This document shows, piece after piece, positions 23,911-31,750 of a stretch of 64,000 nucleotides of DNA; positions within the stretch are counted from its first letter, which is position 1, and each line of letters starts with the position of its first letter. The position numbers and the translations under genes were made by a program. The notes under the pieces were generated by a model that was not told the origin of the DNA, ran no database searches, and worked only from the letters and a program-made list of their open reading frames with translations. Source of the stretch: G958296245 sp963664035 (GTDB taxonomy: Bacteria > Chloroflexota > Dehalococcoidia > Lucifugimonadales > G958296245); contig OY760867.2 in NCBI GenBank assembly GCA_963664035.2, positions 620,001-684,000 of the forward strand. Reading direction: 5' to 3'.

Positions 23911-24031
23911 CCAATCCCCCACCTCCACCTTCAGCACCATATCTACCAGCCATCACCCCGTAGGGGCTGGTTTCAAACCAGCCCTCCCCCTTGCCGTAGA
24001 GCGTCACCGCAATTTAGGTGGGGGATTTTGG
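23911..24031. repeat. Interspersed MITE-like repeat R1, copy 3
   Basis: 121 bp with terminal inverted repeats CCAATCCCCCACCT and AGGTGGGGGATTTTGG and the central CTGGTTTCAAACCAG palindrome. Confidence 0.85.
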
Positions 24032-24165
24032 CCCACCTCATCCGTCGTTCCCGCGCAGGCGGGAACCCATCCCAGGCGAAGCCTGCCCCACACTCCCGAC
24101 ACGATGCACCGTCGTGACCCAACCGTGCGAATTGGATGGCGAATCTGGGCGCGGCCTGTGCTATC

Positions 24166-24969
24166 ATGCCCACAGGACAAAGCGTCATGGCTGCGACACC
24201 CACAACCCTGGCCCCGCGCAGGCTCCCCCTGGCCGATGGGGTCTTCTACCCCGAAACGGACGGTATGCCATTGCCAGACGGACCTGAGCAGGAGCCGCAT
24301 TACAGGGAGGTCGTTTCGATACTGGAGCACCGCTTCGCCGGTCCGACGACCATGGTCAGCGGCAACACCTTCATCTACTACGTCGAAGGCGACCCGCGAA
24401 AGTCCCTGGCGCCCGACTGCTACGTCGCCTTCGACATCAGCATGGAGTCCATCGGGCTATACAACACCTACCTGGCGTGGAAGGTCGGCAAGATGCCCGA
24501 CTTCGTGCTGGAGGTAGGGTCTAAGTCGACGGCGTCCAACGACGTGGGCCCCAAGCGCGACCTGTACGCGAGCCTCGGCGTTAGGGAGTACTGGCGTTTC
24601 GACCCGACGGGCGGCGACCACTACGGCGAGCCGCTGGTGGGCGAGTACCTGGCGGAGGGCGAATACCTCCGCTTCGAGACGAGGAGCGAGCCGGACGGCG
24701 TGATTCGCGGCCGCAGCCCGCTGCTGGACCTCGACCTGTGCTGGACGGAAGGCCGGCTGCGCTTCTACGACCCCGCGACGGGCCGCTGGCTGGAGAACTA
24801 CGCCGAGACCGCCGCCCGCGCCGACGCCGCCGAAGCCGTGGCGGAAGCTAAGCGAGAAGCCCTGCGGTCCGAGCGAGAAGCCCTGCAATCCGAGCGCGCG
24901 GCCCGCCAGGCCGCCGAAGCCCGCCTGGCCGAGATGGAAGCCGAGCTGAGGCGGTTGCGCGGCGAATAG
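24166..24969 (+). CDS. Uma2-family endonuclease, paralogue 1
   Basis: 267-aa protein of the Uma2 (DUF820) family, a PD-(D/E)XK-fold nuclease group of unknown biological role. Active-site-like residues are in LAPDCYVAFD and PDFVLEVGSKST near residues 82-122, then DLYASLGVREYWRFDP. The final ~50 residues are an Ala/Arg/Glu-rich coiled coil (SEREALQSERAARQAAEARL). ATG at 24166 is chosen because both paralogues downstream start at the same place (MPxGQSVMA). It is the first of three tandem copies and the most diverged at its 5' end. Confidence 0.85.
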   Translation: MPTGQSVMAATPTTLAPRRLPLADGVFYPETDGMPLPDGPEQEPHYREVVSILEHRFAGPTTMVSGNTFIYYVEGDPRKSLAPDCYVAFDISMESIGLYNTYLAWKVGKMPDFVLEVGSKSTASNDVGPKRDLYASLGVREYWRFDPTGGDHYGEPLVGEYLAEGEYLRFETRSEPDGVIRGRSPLLDLDLCWTEGRLRFYDPATGRWLENYAETAARADAAEAVAEAKREALRSEREALQSERAARQAAEARLAEMEAELRRLRGE

Positions 24970-24987
24970 ACGGTAACGGCTGCTATC

Positions 24988-25833
24988 ATGCCCGCAGGAC
25001 AAAGCGTCATGGCTACGATACCTACAACCCTGACCAAGAGCAGGCCCACCGAGGCCGATGAAGTCTTCTACCCCGAAACGGACGGCATGCCATTGCCAGA
25101 CGGACTTCAGCAAGAGCCGCATTTCACTGAGATCGTTTCGACGCTGAGACACCACCTGGGCGGCCCAACTACCCTCGTCAGCGGCGACACCTTCGTCTAC
25201 TACGTCGAGGGCGACCCCGGGAGACGGCTATCCCCCGACTGCTACGTCGCCTTTGGGGTCGACGTGGAGGCCATGATGCGCCTCAATAGCTACCGGGTAT
25301 GGGAGGCAGACAAGGCCCCCGACTTCGCACTGGAGATAGGCTCTCAGTCCACGGCCTCCAACGACGTCGGGCCCAAGCGCGACCTGTACGCCAGCCTGGG
25401 CGTCCGCGAGTACTGGCGTTTCGACCCGACGGGCGGCGACCACTACGGCGAGCCCCTGGTGGGCGAGTACCTGGCGGAGGGCGAATACCTCCGCTTCGAG
25501 ACGAGGAGCGAGTCGGACGGCGCGGTCCGGGGCCGCAGCCCGCTGCTGGACCTCGACCTGTGCTGGACGGAAGGCCGCCTGCGCTTCTACGACCCCGCCG
25601 CTGGCCGCTGGCTGGAGAACTACACCGAGACCGCCGCGGCCCGCGAGGCCGCCGAAGCTCGCGCCGCTGCCGAGCGTACGGCCCGCCAGGCCGCCGAAGC
25701 CGTGGCGGAAGCTGAGCGAGATGCCCTGCGGTCCGAGCGAGAAGCCCTGCAATCCGAGCGCGCGGCCCGCCAGGCCGCCGAAACCCGCCTGGCCGAGATG
25801 GAAGCCGAGCTGAGGCGGTTGCGCGGCGAATAG
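24988..25833 (+). CDS. Uma2-family endonuclease, paralogue 2
   Basis: 281-aa paralogue of the upstream gene, 18 bp after its stop. The nuclease core is conserved (LSPDCYVAFGV, PDFALEIGSQST), and the coiled-coil tail is longer because of extra Ala/Glu repeats (AAEARAAAERTARQAAEAV). Its first ~350 nt are almost identical to paralogue 3, while the middle and 3' parts also match paralogue 1 closely, a sign of recent duplication and gene conversion. The GC-rich coiled-coil tail is built from short repeats prone to length change. Confidence 0.85.
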   Translation: MPAGQSVMATIPTTLTKSRPTEADEVFYPETDGMPLPDGLQQEPHFTEIVSTLRHHLGGPTTLVSGDTFVYYVEGDPGRRLSPDCYVAFGVDVEAMMRLNSYRVWEADKAPDFALEIGSQSTASNDVGPKRDLYASLGVREYWRFDPTGGDHYGEPLVGEYLAEGEYLRFETRSESDGAVRGRSPLLDLDLCWTEGRLRFYDPAAGRWLENYTETAAAREAAEARAAAERTARQAAEAVAEAERDALRSEREALQSERAARQAAETRLAEMEAELRRLRGE

Positions 25834-25924
25834 ACGGTCATCGGCTGTCCATCCATCGACGGCGCGACCTGTTCAAAGACTCCGGTCGGTTCCCATACCG
25901 CCCCACTAAGGCGCCTGTGCTATC

Positions 25925-26716
25925 ATGCCCGCAGGACAAAGCGTCATGGCTACGATACCTACAACCCTGACCAAGAGCAGGCCCACCGAGGCCGATGAAG
26001 TCTTCTACCCCGAAACGGACGGTATGCCATTGCCAGACGGACTTCAGCAGGAGCCGCATTTCACTGAGATCGTTTCGACGCTGAGACACCACCTGGGCGG
26101 CCCAACTACCCTCGTCAGCGGCGACACCTTCGTCTACTACGTCGAGGGCGACCCCGGGAGACGGCTATCCCCCGACTGCTACGTCGCCTTTGGGGTCGAC
26201 GTGGAGGCCATGATGCGCCTCAATAGCTACCGGGTATGGGAGGCAGACAAGGCCCCCGACTTCGCACTGGAGATAGGCTCTCAGTCCACGGCCTCCAACG
26301 ACGTCGGGCCCAAGCGCAACCTCTACGCCAGCCTTGGCGTCCGCGAGTACTGGCGCTTCGACCCGACGGGCGGCGACCACTACGGCGAGCCCCTGGTGGG
26401 CGAGTACCTGGCGGAGGGGGAATACCGCCGCTTCGAGACCAAGAGCGAGCCGGACGGCGTCATCCGGGGCCGCAGCCCCCTGCTGGACCTCGACCTGTGC
26501 TGGACGGAAGGCCGTCTGCGCTTCTACGACCCTGCCGCTGGCCGCTGGCTGGAGAACTACGCCGAGATCGTCGCCCGCGCCGACGCCGCCGAAGCCGTGG
26601 CGGAAGCCCTGCGGTCCGAGCGAGAAGCCCTGCAATCCGAGCGCGCAGCCCGCCAGGCCGCCGAAGCACGCCTGGCCGAGATGGAAGCCGAGTTGAGGCG
26701 GTTGCGCGGCGAATAG
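25925..26716 (+). CDS. Uma2-family endonuclease, paralogue 3
   Basis: 263-aa third tandem copy, 91 bp after the second. It has the same nuclease motifs (LSPDCYVAFGV, PDFALEIGSQST) and a shorter coiled-coil tail. The short sequence TGCTATCATGCCCGCAGGAC around the start is shared with copy 2. Its stop lies 2 bp before the GTG of the protease-propeller lipoprotein, so that gene may be read from the same transcript. Confidence 0.85.
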   Translation: MPAGQSVMATIPTTLTKSRPTEADEVFYPETDGMPLPDGLQQEPHFTEIVSTLRHHLGGPTTLVSGDTFVYYVEGDPGRRLSPDCYVAFGVDVEAMMRLNSYRVWEADKAPDFALEIGSQSTASNDVGPKRNLYASLGVREYWRFDPTGGDHYGEPLVGEYLAEGEYRRFETKSEPDGVIRGRSPLLDLDLCWTEGRLRFYDPAAGRWLENYAEIVARADAAEAVAEALRSEREALQSERAARQAAEARLAEMEAELRRLRGE

Positions 26717-26718
26717 AA

Positions 26719-29016
26719 GTGGAAGTGTCTCGGTTGAAACCGACGCTGTTCGGCGCAGCCATAGCCGCGCTCGCCTTGCTCCTTGCCGCGGCATGCGGCG
26801 ACGCCGGCGAACGCGTCCAGTCCCTCCCGTCGCCCACAACGCCCCCAACCGCAGCGCCGCCCACCAGCACACCCACACCACCGCCTACCAGCACGCCCAC
26901 GCCGCCGCCTACCAGCACGCCCACGCCGCCGCCTACCAGCACGCCCACGCCGCCGCCCACCAGCACGCCCGAGCCGCCGCCCGCACCCGTGCTCAACATC
27001 GAGTTCATAGGCGCGCCCGCCGACCTGTCCGACCAGCGCAAGGCATCCCTCGCCGACCTCATCGAAGGCGTCCAGGCCGGAGTCGTCCAGATCACCACGA
27101 GCGGCGGCAGCGGCTCCGGCTTCATCCTCACCGCCGACGGCCTCGTCGTCACCAACGAGCACGTCGTCGCCGGCGAAAGCGCCGTGGGCGTATGGCTGAC
27201 CAATGGACGCCGCTACGACGCCGACGTGCTGGACCGCGACGCAACCGCCGACCTTGCCCTGCTGCGCATAGACAGTGCCGACAGCTTCGACGCCATCCCC
27301 GTCGGCAACCCGGACGACGTGCGCATGGGCGACGAGGTGCTCGCGCTCGGCTTCCCCATCGCCGACAGGATAGGCAACACCATGACCGTCACCAGGGGCA
27401 TCGTCTCCTCCATCAGGAAGCTGCGCGGCGTCGCCCTGCTCCAGACCGACGCCGCCCTGAACCCCGGCAACAGCGGTGGCCCCCTCGTCAACGACGCCGG
27501 CGAGGTCGTCGGCGTCAACACCTCCAGGATAGAGGACACCGGCGACGGCAGGCCCGTCAGTAACATAGGCTTCGCCGTATCCGTCATCGAGCTCCAACGC
27601 CGTCTCCCCACCCTCACCGGCCGCCAGATCATAGACCCAGGCTCCCCAACGCCCACCCCTACCATCACCCCCACTCCAACCCCGACACTCAGCCCAACTC
27701 CGACACTGACGCCGACCATAACCCCCACACCCACGATCACCCCCACGCCGACACCAACGCCTAGCCCAACGCCTACTTTCACATCTACACCCACACCGAC
27801 TCCCACGTTCACGTCCACGCCTACGCTGACTCCGACACCTACTGCTACACCCACCATAACGCCTACGCCCACTTCTACACCCACGCCGACCCCGACCGTG
27901 GTGCCCACAGAGGCGAACGCCGGCGCGCTGCTGTGGCGATACAAGACGAGCCGACCTGCCGTGTCCTTGCACCCGGCGGTTGAGGGAGTAGTGTACGTTC
28001 GCACCAGATACCTATTGGCGCTGGACGCTCTGACAGGAAATCTGCTATGGCGCTACGACTCTGTTACTCAAGTCGACTCTATTCCTCACGTCTCTCAAGG
28101 CGCAACGTACCTTTTTGCAAATACGCATGGCGACATTTCCTTGAACGCTCTGGACGCGTTTACCGCTGAGCCTCTATGGTCGTACGGACCTCCAACGGGA
28201 CCCCACCGACTGCTCAGTCAGGGTCCGGACGCGCCGTATGTGGCTGACGGGGCCGCCTACGTCTGGGCATCCAGTGGCTTGGCTGCATTGGATGCCTTGA
28301 CCGGGGAGCGGCTGTGGTCCCACGAAGCAGAGGGCAGTGGCAGGTGGTTCGGCGTGTCTGACGGAGTCGTTTACGTTTGGTCTAATCTGGCTCGACGCGT
28401 GAGAGCGCTGGACGCCACGACGGGAGAACTACTGTGGTCGCATACGACTTCGGACCGGCCGTATCTACTAAACGAGCGCATCATCTACTTTGATGAGTTT
28501 GCGTTGGACGCATCGACAGGCGAGGTGCTTTCGTCCTACAAGCCGAACGGCAACGCAAGGATTTCTGTGGTGGTCGACGGCATTGCGTACGGAGTGACCC
28601 GAGACCCCTCCACGGGGCGAGACTACCAAATAGCCGCGCTGGATGCTCTGACAGGCGAACTGGCCTGGCGGTTCGAGGATTCCGGTCATAGAATCGGGTT
28701 GCTCTCAGTGGGCGAGCAGATCGTGTACGCATATGGGTCCCATGGCTTGTATGCTCTTGATATCCTGACTGGCGAGTTGTTATGGCGCTTCGAGATCCAC
28801 GTATGGCCCTCACCCCCAGTCGATGGTGTCGTGTACGTAGGCTCGGGCGACTACGTGTACGCGCTGGACTCCTTAACGGGGAATCTCTTATGGAGATATC
28901 TAACAGGGGGTGAAGTGAATTCATCGCCCGTCGTGACCGGAGGTGTAGTGTACGTCAAGTCCAATGACGGGTACGTGTATGCGATCGTGCCGTCGACTAC
29001 AGATTTGCCCCGGTAG
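26719..29016 (+). CDS. Lipoprotein: trypsin-like (HtrA-type) protease fused to a PQQ-like beta-propeller
   Basis: 765-aa exported lipoprotein. The signal peptide ends in the lipobox LLAAAC (Cys near residue 31). A Pro/Thr linker (about 40-90) precedes an S1C serine protease domain with His in TNEHVVAG, Asp in ADLALLRID and Ser in LNPGNSGGPLV. A second Pro/Thr linker (about 312-395) leads to a propeller of about eight blades marked by DALTGNLLWRY-type motifs. There is no PDZ domain. GTG at 26719 is the first start after the upstream stop. The propeller half is clearly lower in GC than the protease half. Probably a surface stress or processing protease; partner unknown. Confidence 0.85.
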   Translation: MEVSRLKPTLFGAAIAALALLLAAACGDAGERVQSLPSPTTPPTAAPPTSTPTPPPTSTPTPPPTSTPTPPPTSTPTPPPTSTPEPPPAPVLNIEFIGAPADLSDQRKASLADLIEGVQAGVVQITTSGGSGSGFILTADGLVVTNEHVVAGESAVGVWLTNGRRYDADVLDRDATADLALLRIDSADSFDAIPVGNPDDVRMGDEVLALGFPIADRIGNTMTVTRGIVSSIRKLRGVALLQTDAALNPGNSGGPLVNDAGEVVGVNTSRIEDTGDGRPVSNIGFAVSVIELQRRLPTLTGRQIIDPGSPTPTPTITPTPTPTLSPTPTLTPTITPTPTITPTPTPTPSPTPTFTSTPTPTPTFTSTPTLTPTPTATPTITPTPTSTPTPTPTVVPTEANAGALLWRYKTSRPAVSLHPAVEGVVYVRTRYLLALDALTGNLLWRYDSVTQVDSIPHVSQGATYLFANTHGDISLNALDAFTAEPLWSYGPPTGPHRLLSQGPDAPYVADGAAYVWASSGLAALDALTGERLWSHEAEGSGRWFGVSDGVVYVWSNLARRVRALDATTGELLWSHTTSDRPYLLNERIIYFDEFALDASTGEVLSSYKPNGNARISVVVDGIAYGVTRDPSTGRDYQIAALDALTGELAWRFEDSGHRIGLLSVGEQIVYAYGSHGLYALDILTGELLWRFEIHVWPSPPVDGVVYVGSGDYVYALDSLTGNLLWRYLTGGEVNSSPVVTGGVVYVKSNDGYVYAIVPSTTDLPR
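26863..26982 (+). repeat. 24-bp minisatellite, five units
   Basis: Five 24-bp units of the type ACCAGCACGCCCACGCCG plus CCGCCT, encoding TSTPTPPP. They form the first Pro/Thr linker of the lipoprotein and are likely to vary in number between strains. Confidence 0.85.
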
Positions 29017-29074
29017 CCGTTGAGTCTAAGGTGCGTTCCCTAGCAGTACGAAGAAGACCTGTAGGAGGCCCGCC

Positions 29075-29557
29075 ATGAGTGAGAGCACAAATGAGCCTTA
29101 TGTGTCCAGGAACGATGCCATTGTCTTTGCCTCGCGCGTACAGAAGAACCTGAGGCACATCATGGATGAGTTTGACAATCAAGAAGATGTCCATGTGGTC
29201 ACTCAACTGGCGACGTCCCTTCTTGGGCTTGTTGTATTTCCTTGGGAAAAGAACCTAGTGAGCCATATCAAGAAAGTCAAACTCAGGGAGCTCGCCGACA
29301 AAGGTTGGCCCGAATGGAGCATTACACTAGGACATGCTGAAACCCTAGGCGAATTGGTACGTCACATTCGCAATGCAGTCGCACATGGGAGCATTAGATT
29401 CTCATCAGATAGTCGTCTTCTAGGCGAAGTCGTATTTGAAGTGGAAGATAGCAAGCCGAGGGCCTCCAAGCCTTACTGGCGAGCTCATATTGGTGGCCGT
29501 GAATTGTATTCATTCTGTCTCCTATTCTCTGAATACATAGAAGAGACGATTGGCTAG
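29075..29557 (+). CDS. HEPN-family putative RNase
   Basis: 160-aa helical protein with the HEPN active-site motif RNAVAH (R-x4-H) near residue 104, after TLGELVRHI. HEPN proteins act as RNases in toxin-antitoxin and abortive-infection systems. AGGAGG lies just upstream of the ATG. Base composition is near 45-47 % GC, far below its neighbours, and codon use is correspondingly A/T-rich, so it was probably acquired recently. No dedicated antitoxin (such as a nucleotidyltransferase) is next to it; the HigA-like gene 28 bp downstream is on the same strand. Confidence 0.75.
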   Translation: MSESTNEPYVSRNDAIVFASRVQKNLRHIMDEFDNQEDVHVVTQLATSLLGLVVFPWEKNLVSHIKKVKLRELADKGWPEWSITLGHAETLGELVRHIRNAVAHGSIRFSSDSRLLGEVVFEVEDSKPRASKPYWRAHIGGRELYSFCLLFSEYIEETIG

Positions 29558-29584
29558 ACGATAGGCAACTCATCTCACCCGGGA

Positions 29585-29815
29585 TTGAGCGTGCGCGACA
29601 GCATGGAGACTATGGGCTGGACGGTGACGGAGTGCGCCGTCCGCATGGGCGTCAGCCAGAATACTATGTTTCGGCTGCTCAACGGCCGCTGTGGAATCTC
29701 GCCCTCTATGGCGCTGGCCCTGGAACGCATCGGCTGGAGCAACGCCGAATTCTGGATGAGAAGGCAAGCCCAATACGATCTGGCGCAAGAGCGCCGCCGC
29801 TACGTAGCAGTCTGA
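29585..29815 (+). CDS. HigA-like antitoxin, orphan
   Basis: 76-aa XRE-type helix-turn-helix protein of the HigA addiction-module family: ECAVRMGVSQNTMFRLLNGR is the HTH, followed by GISPSMALALERIGWSNAEFW, the usual tail. No HigB/RelE toxin gene is adjacent. The N-terminus is short: the only start in frame is TTG at 29585, although the preceding codons still read SHPG, the conserved HPG of full-length HigA. It may be a leftover of a HigBA pair or an uncommon start. Confidence 0.65.
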   Translation: MSVRDSMETMGWTVTECAVRMGVSQNTMFRLLNGRCGISPSMALALERIGWSNAEFWMRRQAQYDLAQERRRYVAV

Positions 29816-29822
29816 CAGACTG

Positions 29823-30123
29823 CTACTCCAATATCCGCCGCAGCGAGAAGTCCGGCGGTGTGGCGTGTCGCGGGTCGGCAATCGGCTGGCCCGGAGCGGG
29901 CGGCTCCAGGAAGGTTATGCTGTCGTAGAAGTCGTCGAGCTCGATGAACACGCCCTCTTCTTCCGCCCATTCCCGCATCCGGCGGTTGCAGCCATGCCGC
30001 CACGACAGCACCTCCACCCTCCACCCGCGGCTGTTCATACGCTTCAGGTCGGCGTGGAAGCCTGCGCCGTCGGCAAAGCCGCTGCCGTCGCCGGTCAGCA
30101 GCACCGCGACGCCCGGGTCTTCA
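29823..30123 (-). pseudogene. C-terminal fragment of an NYN-domain protein
   Basis: About 100 codons ending at 29823. They match the second half of NYN/LabA-like RNases: GVAVLLTGDGSGFADGAGF carries the late catalytic aspartates, then WRVEVLSWRHGCNRRMREWA. The N-terminal half with the first acidic residue (VFxDxxN) is missing. The homology begins exactly at the stop codon region of hicA (30121), so the fragment was cut when the HicAB locus arrived or when an intervening segment was lost. Confidence 0.75.
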
Positions 30124-30330
30124 CGCGCGGTCGAACTCGTCCTTCGAAATGCCCAGGTCACGTATGATCGCCCTTACCGTGCCCGGCTTGAGGTCCCTGC
30201 CCCGCCAGTTCGGAATCGCTGTCCTGCGACGTGTGGTCGTGTGCATCCAGAGTTCGTGGTCTCCTCTGCCCTGCCGGTCGAATCTACAGCCGAGCCTCCG
30301 CAACTTGCGTACGACCTCTCTGTAAGTCAC
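30121..30330 (-). CDS. hicA: HicA-family toxin (locus 2)
   Basis: 69-aa HicA/YcfA-type mRNA interferase: MTYREVVRKLRRLGCRF, then RQGRGDHELWMH with the catalytic histidine, and IPNWRGRDLKPGTVRAIIRD. It starts at GTG 30330, overlapping the hicB stop, so the order is antitoxin first. Its last codons abut the truncated NYN fragment. Confidence 0.85.
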   Translation of the reverse strand: MTYREVVRKLRRLGCRFDRQGRGDHELWMHTTTRRRTAIPNWRGRDLKPGTVRAIIRDLGISKDEFDRA

Positions 30331-30581
30331 ACCGCTACCAGGAGCTCATTGGTCACGGTCGAATCGATCAATGCCGACGCGACGGCGGGCGGAAGCTCGT
30401 CTCCGTGGTCGATATATGATTCGATGAAGGCGGCGGCCATGCTCTGGAGAAAGTCCAGCGCGTCGTCCGGCGTATCGCCCCAGGCCCTGCACCCTGGAAG
30501 GTCTGGAATCTCCGCCATGTACTTGTCCTCCGTCTCCTCCGAGGGGCCGTGCATGACGTATCGCAGCTTGTAATGCTTCAT
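30327..30581 (-). CDS. hicB: HicB-family antitoxin (locus 2)
   Basis: 84-aa minimal HicB: KYMAEIPDLPGCRAWGDTPDDAL is the RNase H-like core characteristic of the family. It lacks an added DNA-binding domain. Its ATG overlaps the TGA of the preceding interrupted gene (ATGA), so three genes are coupled in the order interrupted gene, hicB, hicA. Confidence 0.85.
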   Translation of the reverse strand: MKHYKLRYVMHGPSEETEDKYMAEIPDLPGCRAWGDTPDDALDFLQSMAAAFIESYIDHGDELPPAVASALIDSTVTNELLVAV

Positions 30582-30862
30582 TGCAGCCCTCCCATTCGTG
30601 ACGCTCGCCGCACCCTTCCTACGTGCCTGTACGCGGCGCGATGGCCGACGCGTACCCCGTATGTCACGGCGTCCGGTCTTCGATTCAGCAGTCGCCGCGT
30701 GGCTGCCGCGTCTCTCGCGTCGATCTCATAGTCGCCGCTCTCAACGTCGATGACTACGAACGTACCCTTCTCCACCGGGCCGACTCGAGCCTAGACCTGT
30801 TCCTTGTAGATCGATTCTCCCAGGGCCGTTATCTCCCCGGGTCCGTAGTCTCCGTGTGCCAT
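30578..30862 (-). pseudogene. Small conserved protein gene interrupted by an in-frame amber codon
   Basis: From ATG 30862, behind AAGGAGAAGG, the frame reads MAHGDYGPGEITALGESIYK, then TAG at 30793-30791, then continues in the same frame: VEKGTFVVIDVESGDYEID...TRRLLNRRPDAVTYGVRVG to 30578. Joined, the two parts match a widespread ~90-aa family of unknown function often found near TA or Uma2 genes (ITxLGExIYxE...GxFVVIDxESGDYEID). Either a fresh nonsense mutation or internal start at GTG 30775 giving a 65-aa product. The intact ribosome site and preserved second half suggest recent damage. Confidence 0.75.
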
Positions 30863-30915
30863 GCCGCCTTCTCCTTGATTCAGCGGGAAGCGTCCTGGTG
30901 CCCTGCCGCCGTTCG

Positions 30916-30921
30916 ATTATA
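30916..30921 (-). promoter_or_regulatory. Predicted -10 box for the HicBA locus 2
   Basis: Perfect TATAAT on the minus strand, 54 nt upstream of the ATG at 30862. The -35 region is weak (TGTTAA at 17-bp spacing). Confidence 0.45.
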
Positions 30922-31023
30922 GCCAGCCACCCATCGCCTTAACAACACGCCCCGCCCCGGGCGCCGGCCTGGCGTGGTAAGCCCTCCCCCTGTGGTAGGA
31001 TGACTGCGAGGAGTTACGGAACT

Positions 31024-31311
31024 ATGCCAGAGAAGCGTGAAGACGCAGGTGTGCTGCGGTCCACCCCGTCCAGGGCGCCCACCGGATCCGTAGAGGAGCG
31101 GAGGAGAGCGGAAGACCCACGCAGTGGACGGCCGGGTTTCGGCAGTCCTGCCGACTCCGACGAGTTGATGGAGGACTTGGCCGCGGCCCAACAAGCCGTG
31201 GAGGAGTACGAGGCTAGGGGCATAGAGGGTACCATCCCCTACACCCAGTACCGGTCACAGCGGATTGGTACGAAGCCCTGGGTACGACGTCAGGATAACC
31301 TCTCGCGCTGA
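31024..31311 (+). CDS. RelB-like antitoxin remnant
   Basis: 95-aa protein. The C-terminal part PADSDELMEDLAAAQQAVEEYEARG with GTIPYTQYRSQRIG resembles the toxin-binding tail of antitoxins paired with RelE/ParE toxins. The N-terminal ~40 residues are low-complexity (Arg/Ser/Pro) and do not show the usual prevent-host-death or RHH domain. The next gene, a RelE-like toxin, is broken, so this antitoxin is probably a relic. The tail after RIG reads through the toxin start. Confidence 0.55.
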   Translation: MPEKREDAGVLRSTPSRAPTGSVEERRRAEDPRSGRPGFGSPADSDELMEDLAAAQQAVEEYEARGIEGTIPYTQYRSQRIGTKPWVRRQDNLSR

Positions 31312-31354
31312 GCGTGACCTCCGGCGCGTGCCGCCTGCGGACTATCCACGAATA
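31265..31354 (+). pseudogene. N-terminal fragment of a RelE/ParE-type toxin
   Basis: A TTG-started frame gives YDVRITSRAERDLRRVPPAD, typical of the first 25 residues of RelE-family ribosome-dependent mRNA endonucleases, overlapping the antitoxin end in another frame. Homology stops near 31354, where a C-rich non-coding stretch begins. About 60 residues, including the catalytic core, are missing. Confidence 0.7.
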
Positions 31355-31355
31355 G

Positions 31356-31541
31356 ATGGCCGCCCCCCGTTCCACTCCAGTCCATCCAATCCCACTCCCG
31401 CGCATCCCAGTCCCAAATCACCCCAAAATCACTACCCGCGAGCCCGCCCCACACCCAACGCCCCCCGCCGCATCGCAGCGACCCCACACCTCGTCCGCAA
31501 CCCCATCTCCCCTTCGTGACCCTTCGTGCCCTTCGTGGATT
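31356..31541. other. Strongly C-rich, G-poor non-coding stretch
   Basis: Little G on the plus strand and many CCCC/CCCA runs; no gene supported. Its end (31508-31541, CTTCGTGACCCTTCGTGCCC) is a triple-CTTCGTG repeat found inverted at 61532-61566. Confidence 0.5.
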
Positions 31542-31750
31542 GACAGCCGCGAACGTCCGTGCTACTCTATCCCCATGCACGCACGACCGCATACCCGCGC
31601 CGACGCGCTCGGAGCCTCCGGAGGGGCTGTCCAATTCGTCCCAAAGCCTCCCACCTGGTATCCATTCGTGTTTGAAAAGCGCCCCAAATCGACACCGGGA
31701 AATCCCAGGCCCAGATAGGAAACGGAACAAAATGGAACAGAATGGAACAC
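31541..31750. repeat. Interspersed repeat R5, copy 1
   Basis: About 210 bp. The left end GCCGCGAACGTCCGTGCTAC... and the right end with three GGAAC boxes at 10-bp spacing (GGAACAAAATGGAACAGAAT, then GGAAC) match, in inverse orientation, 60138-60370. The rightmost 41 bp (31710-31750) are identical in both copies. The folP start codon used here lies inside this end. Confidence 0.8.

Noticed and set aside
26236..26718. Possible long N-terminal extension of the protease-propeller protein
   Set aside because: This stretch is an alternative frame of the third Uma2 gene and is Arg/Gly/Pro-rich; the signal peptide with lipobox starts cleanly after 26719.
26863..27903. CRISPR-like regular repeats
   Set aside because: The 24-bp and 6-bp units have no spacers and encode Pro/Thr linkers in frame. 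No cas gene or repeat-spacer array was seen anywhere in the window.
31265..31718. Small Pro/His/Thr-rich proteins in the C-rich region before folP
   Set aside because: No ribosome sites, no homology, and the sequence is made of repeats; only the first 30 codons of a RelE remnant are supportable.
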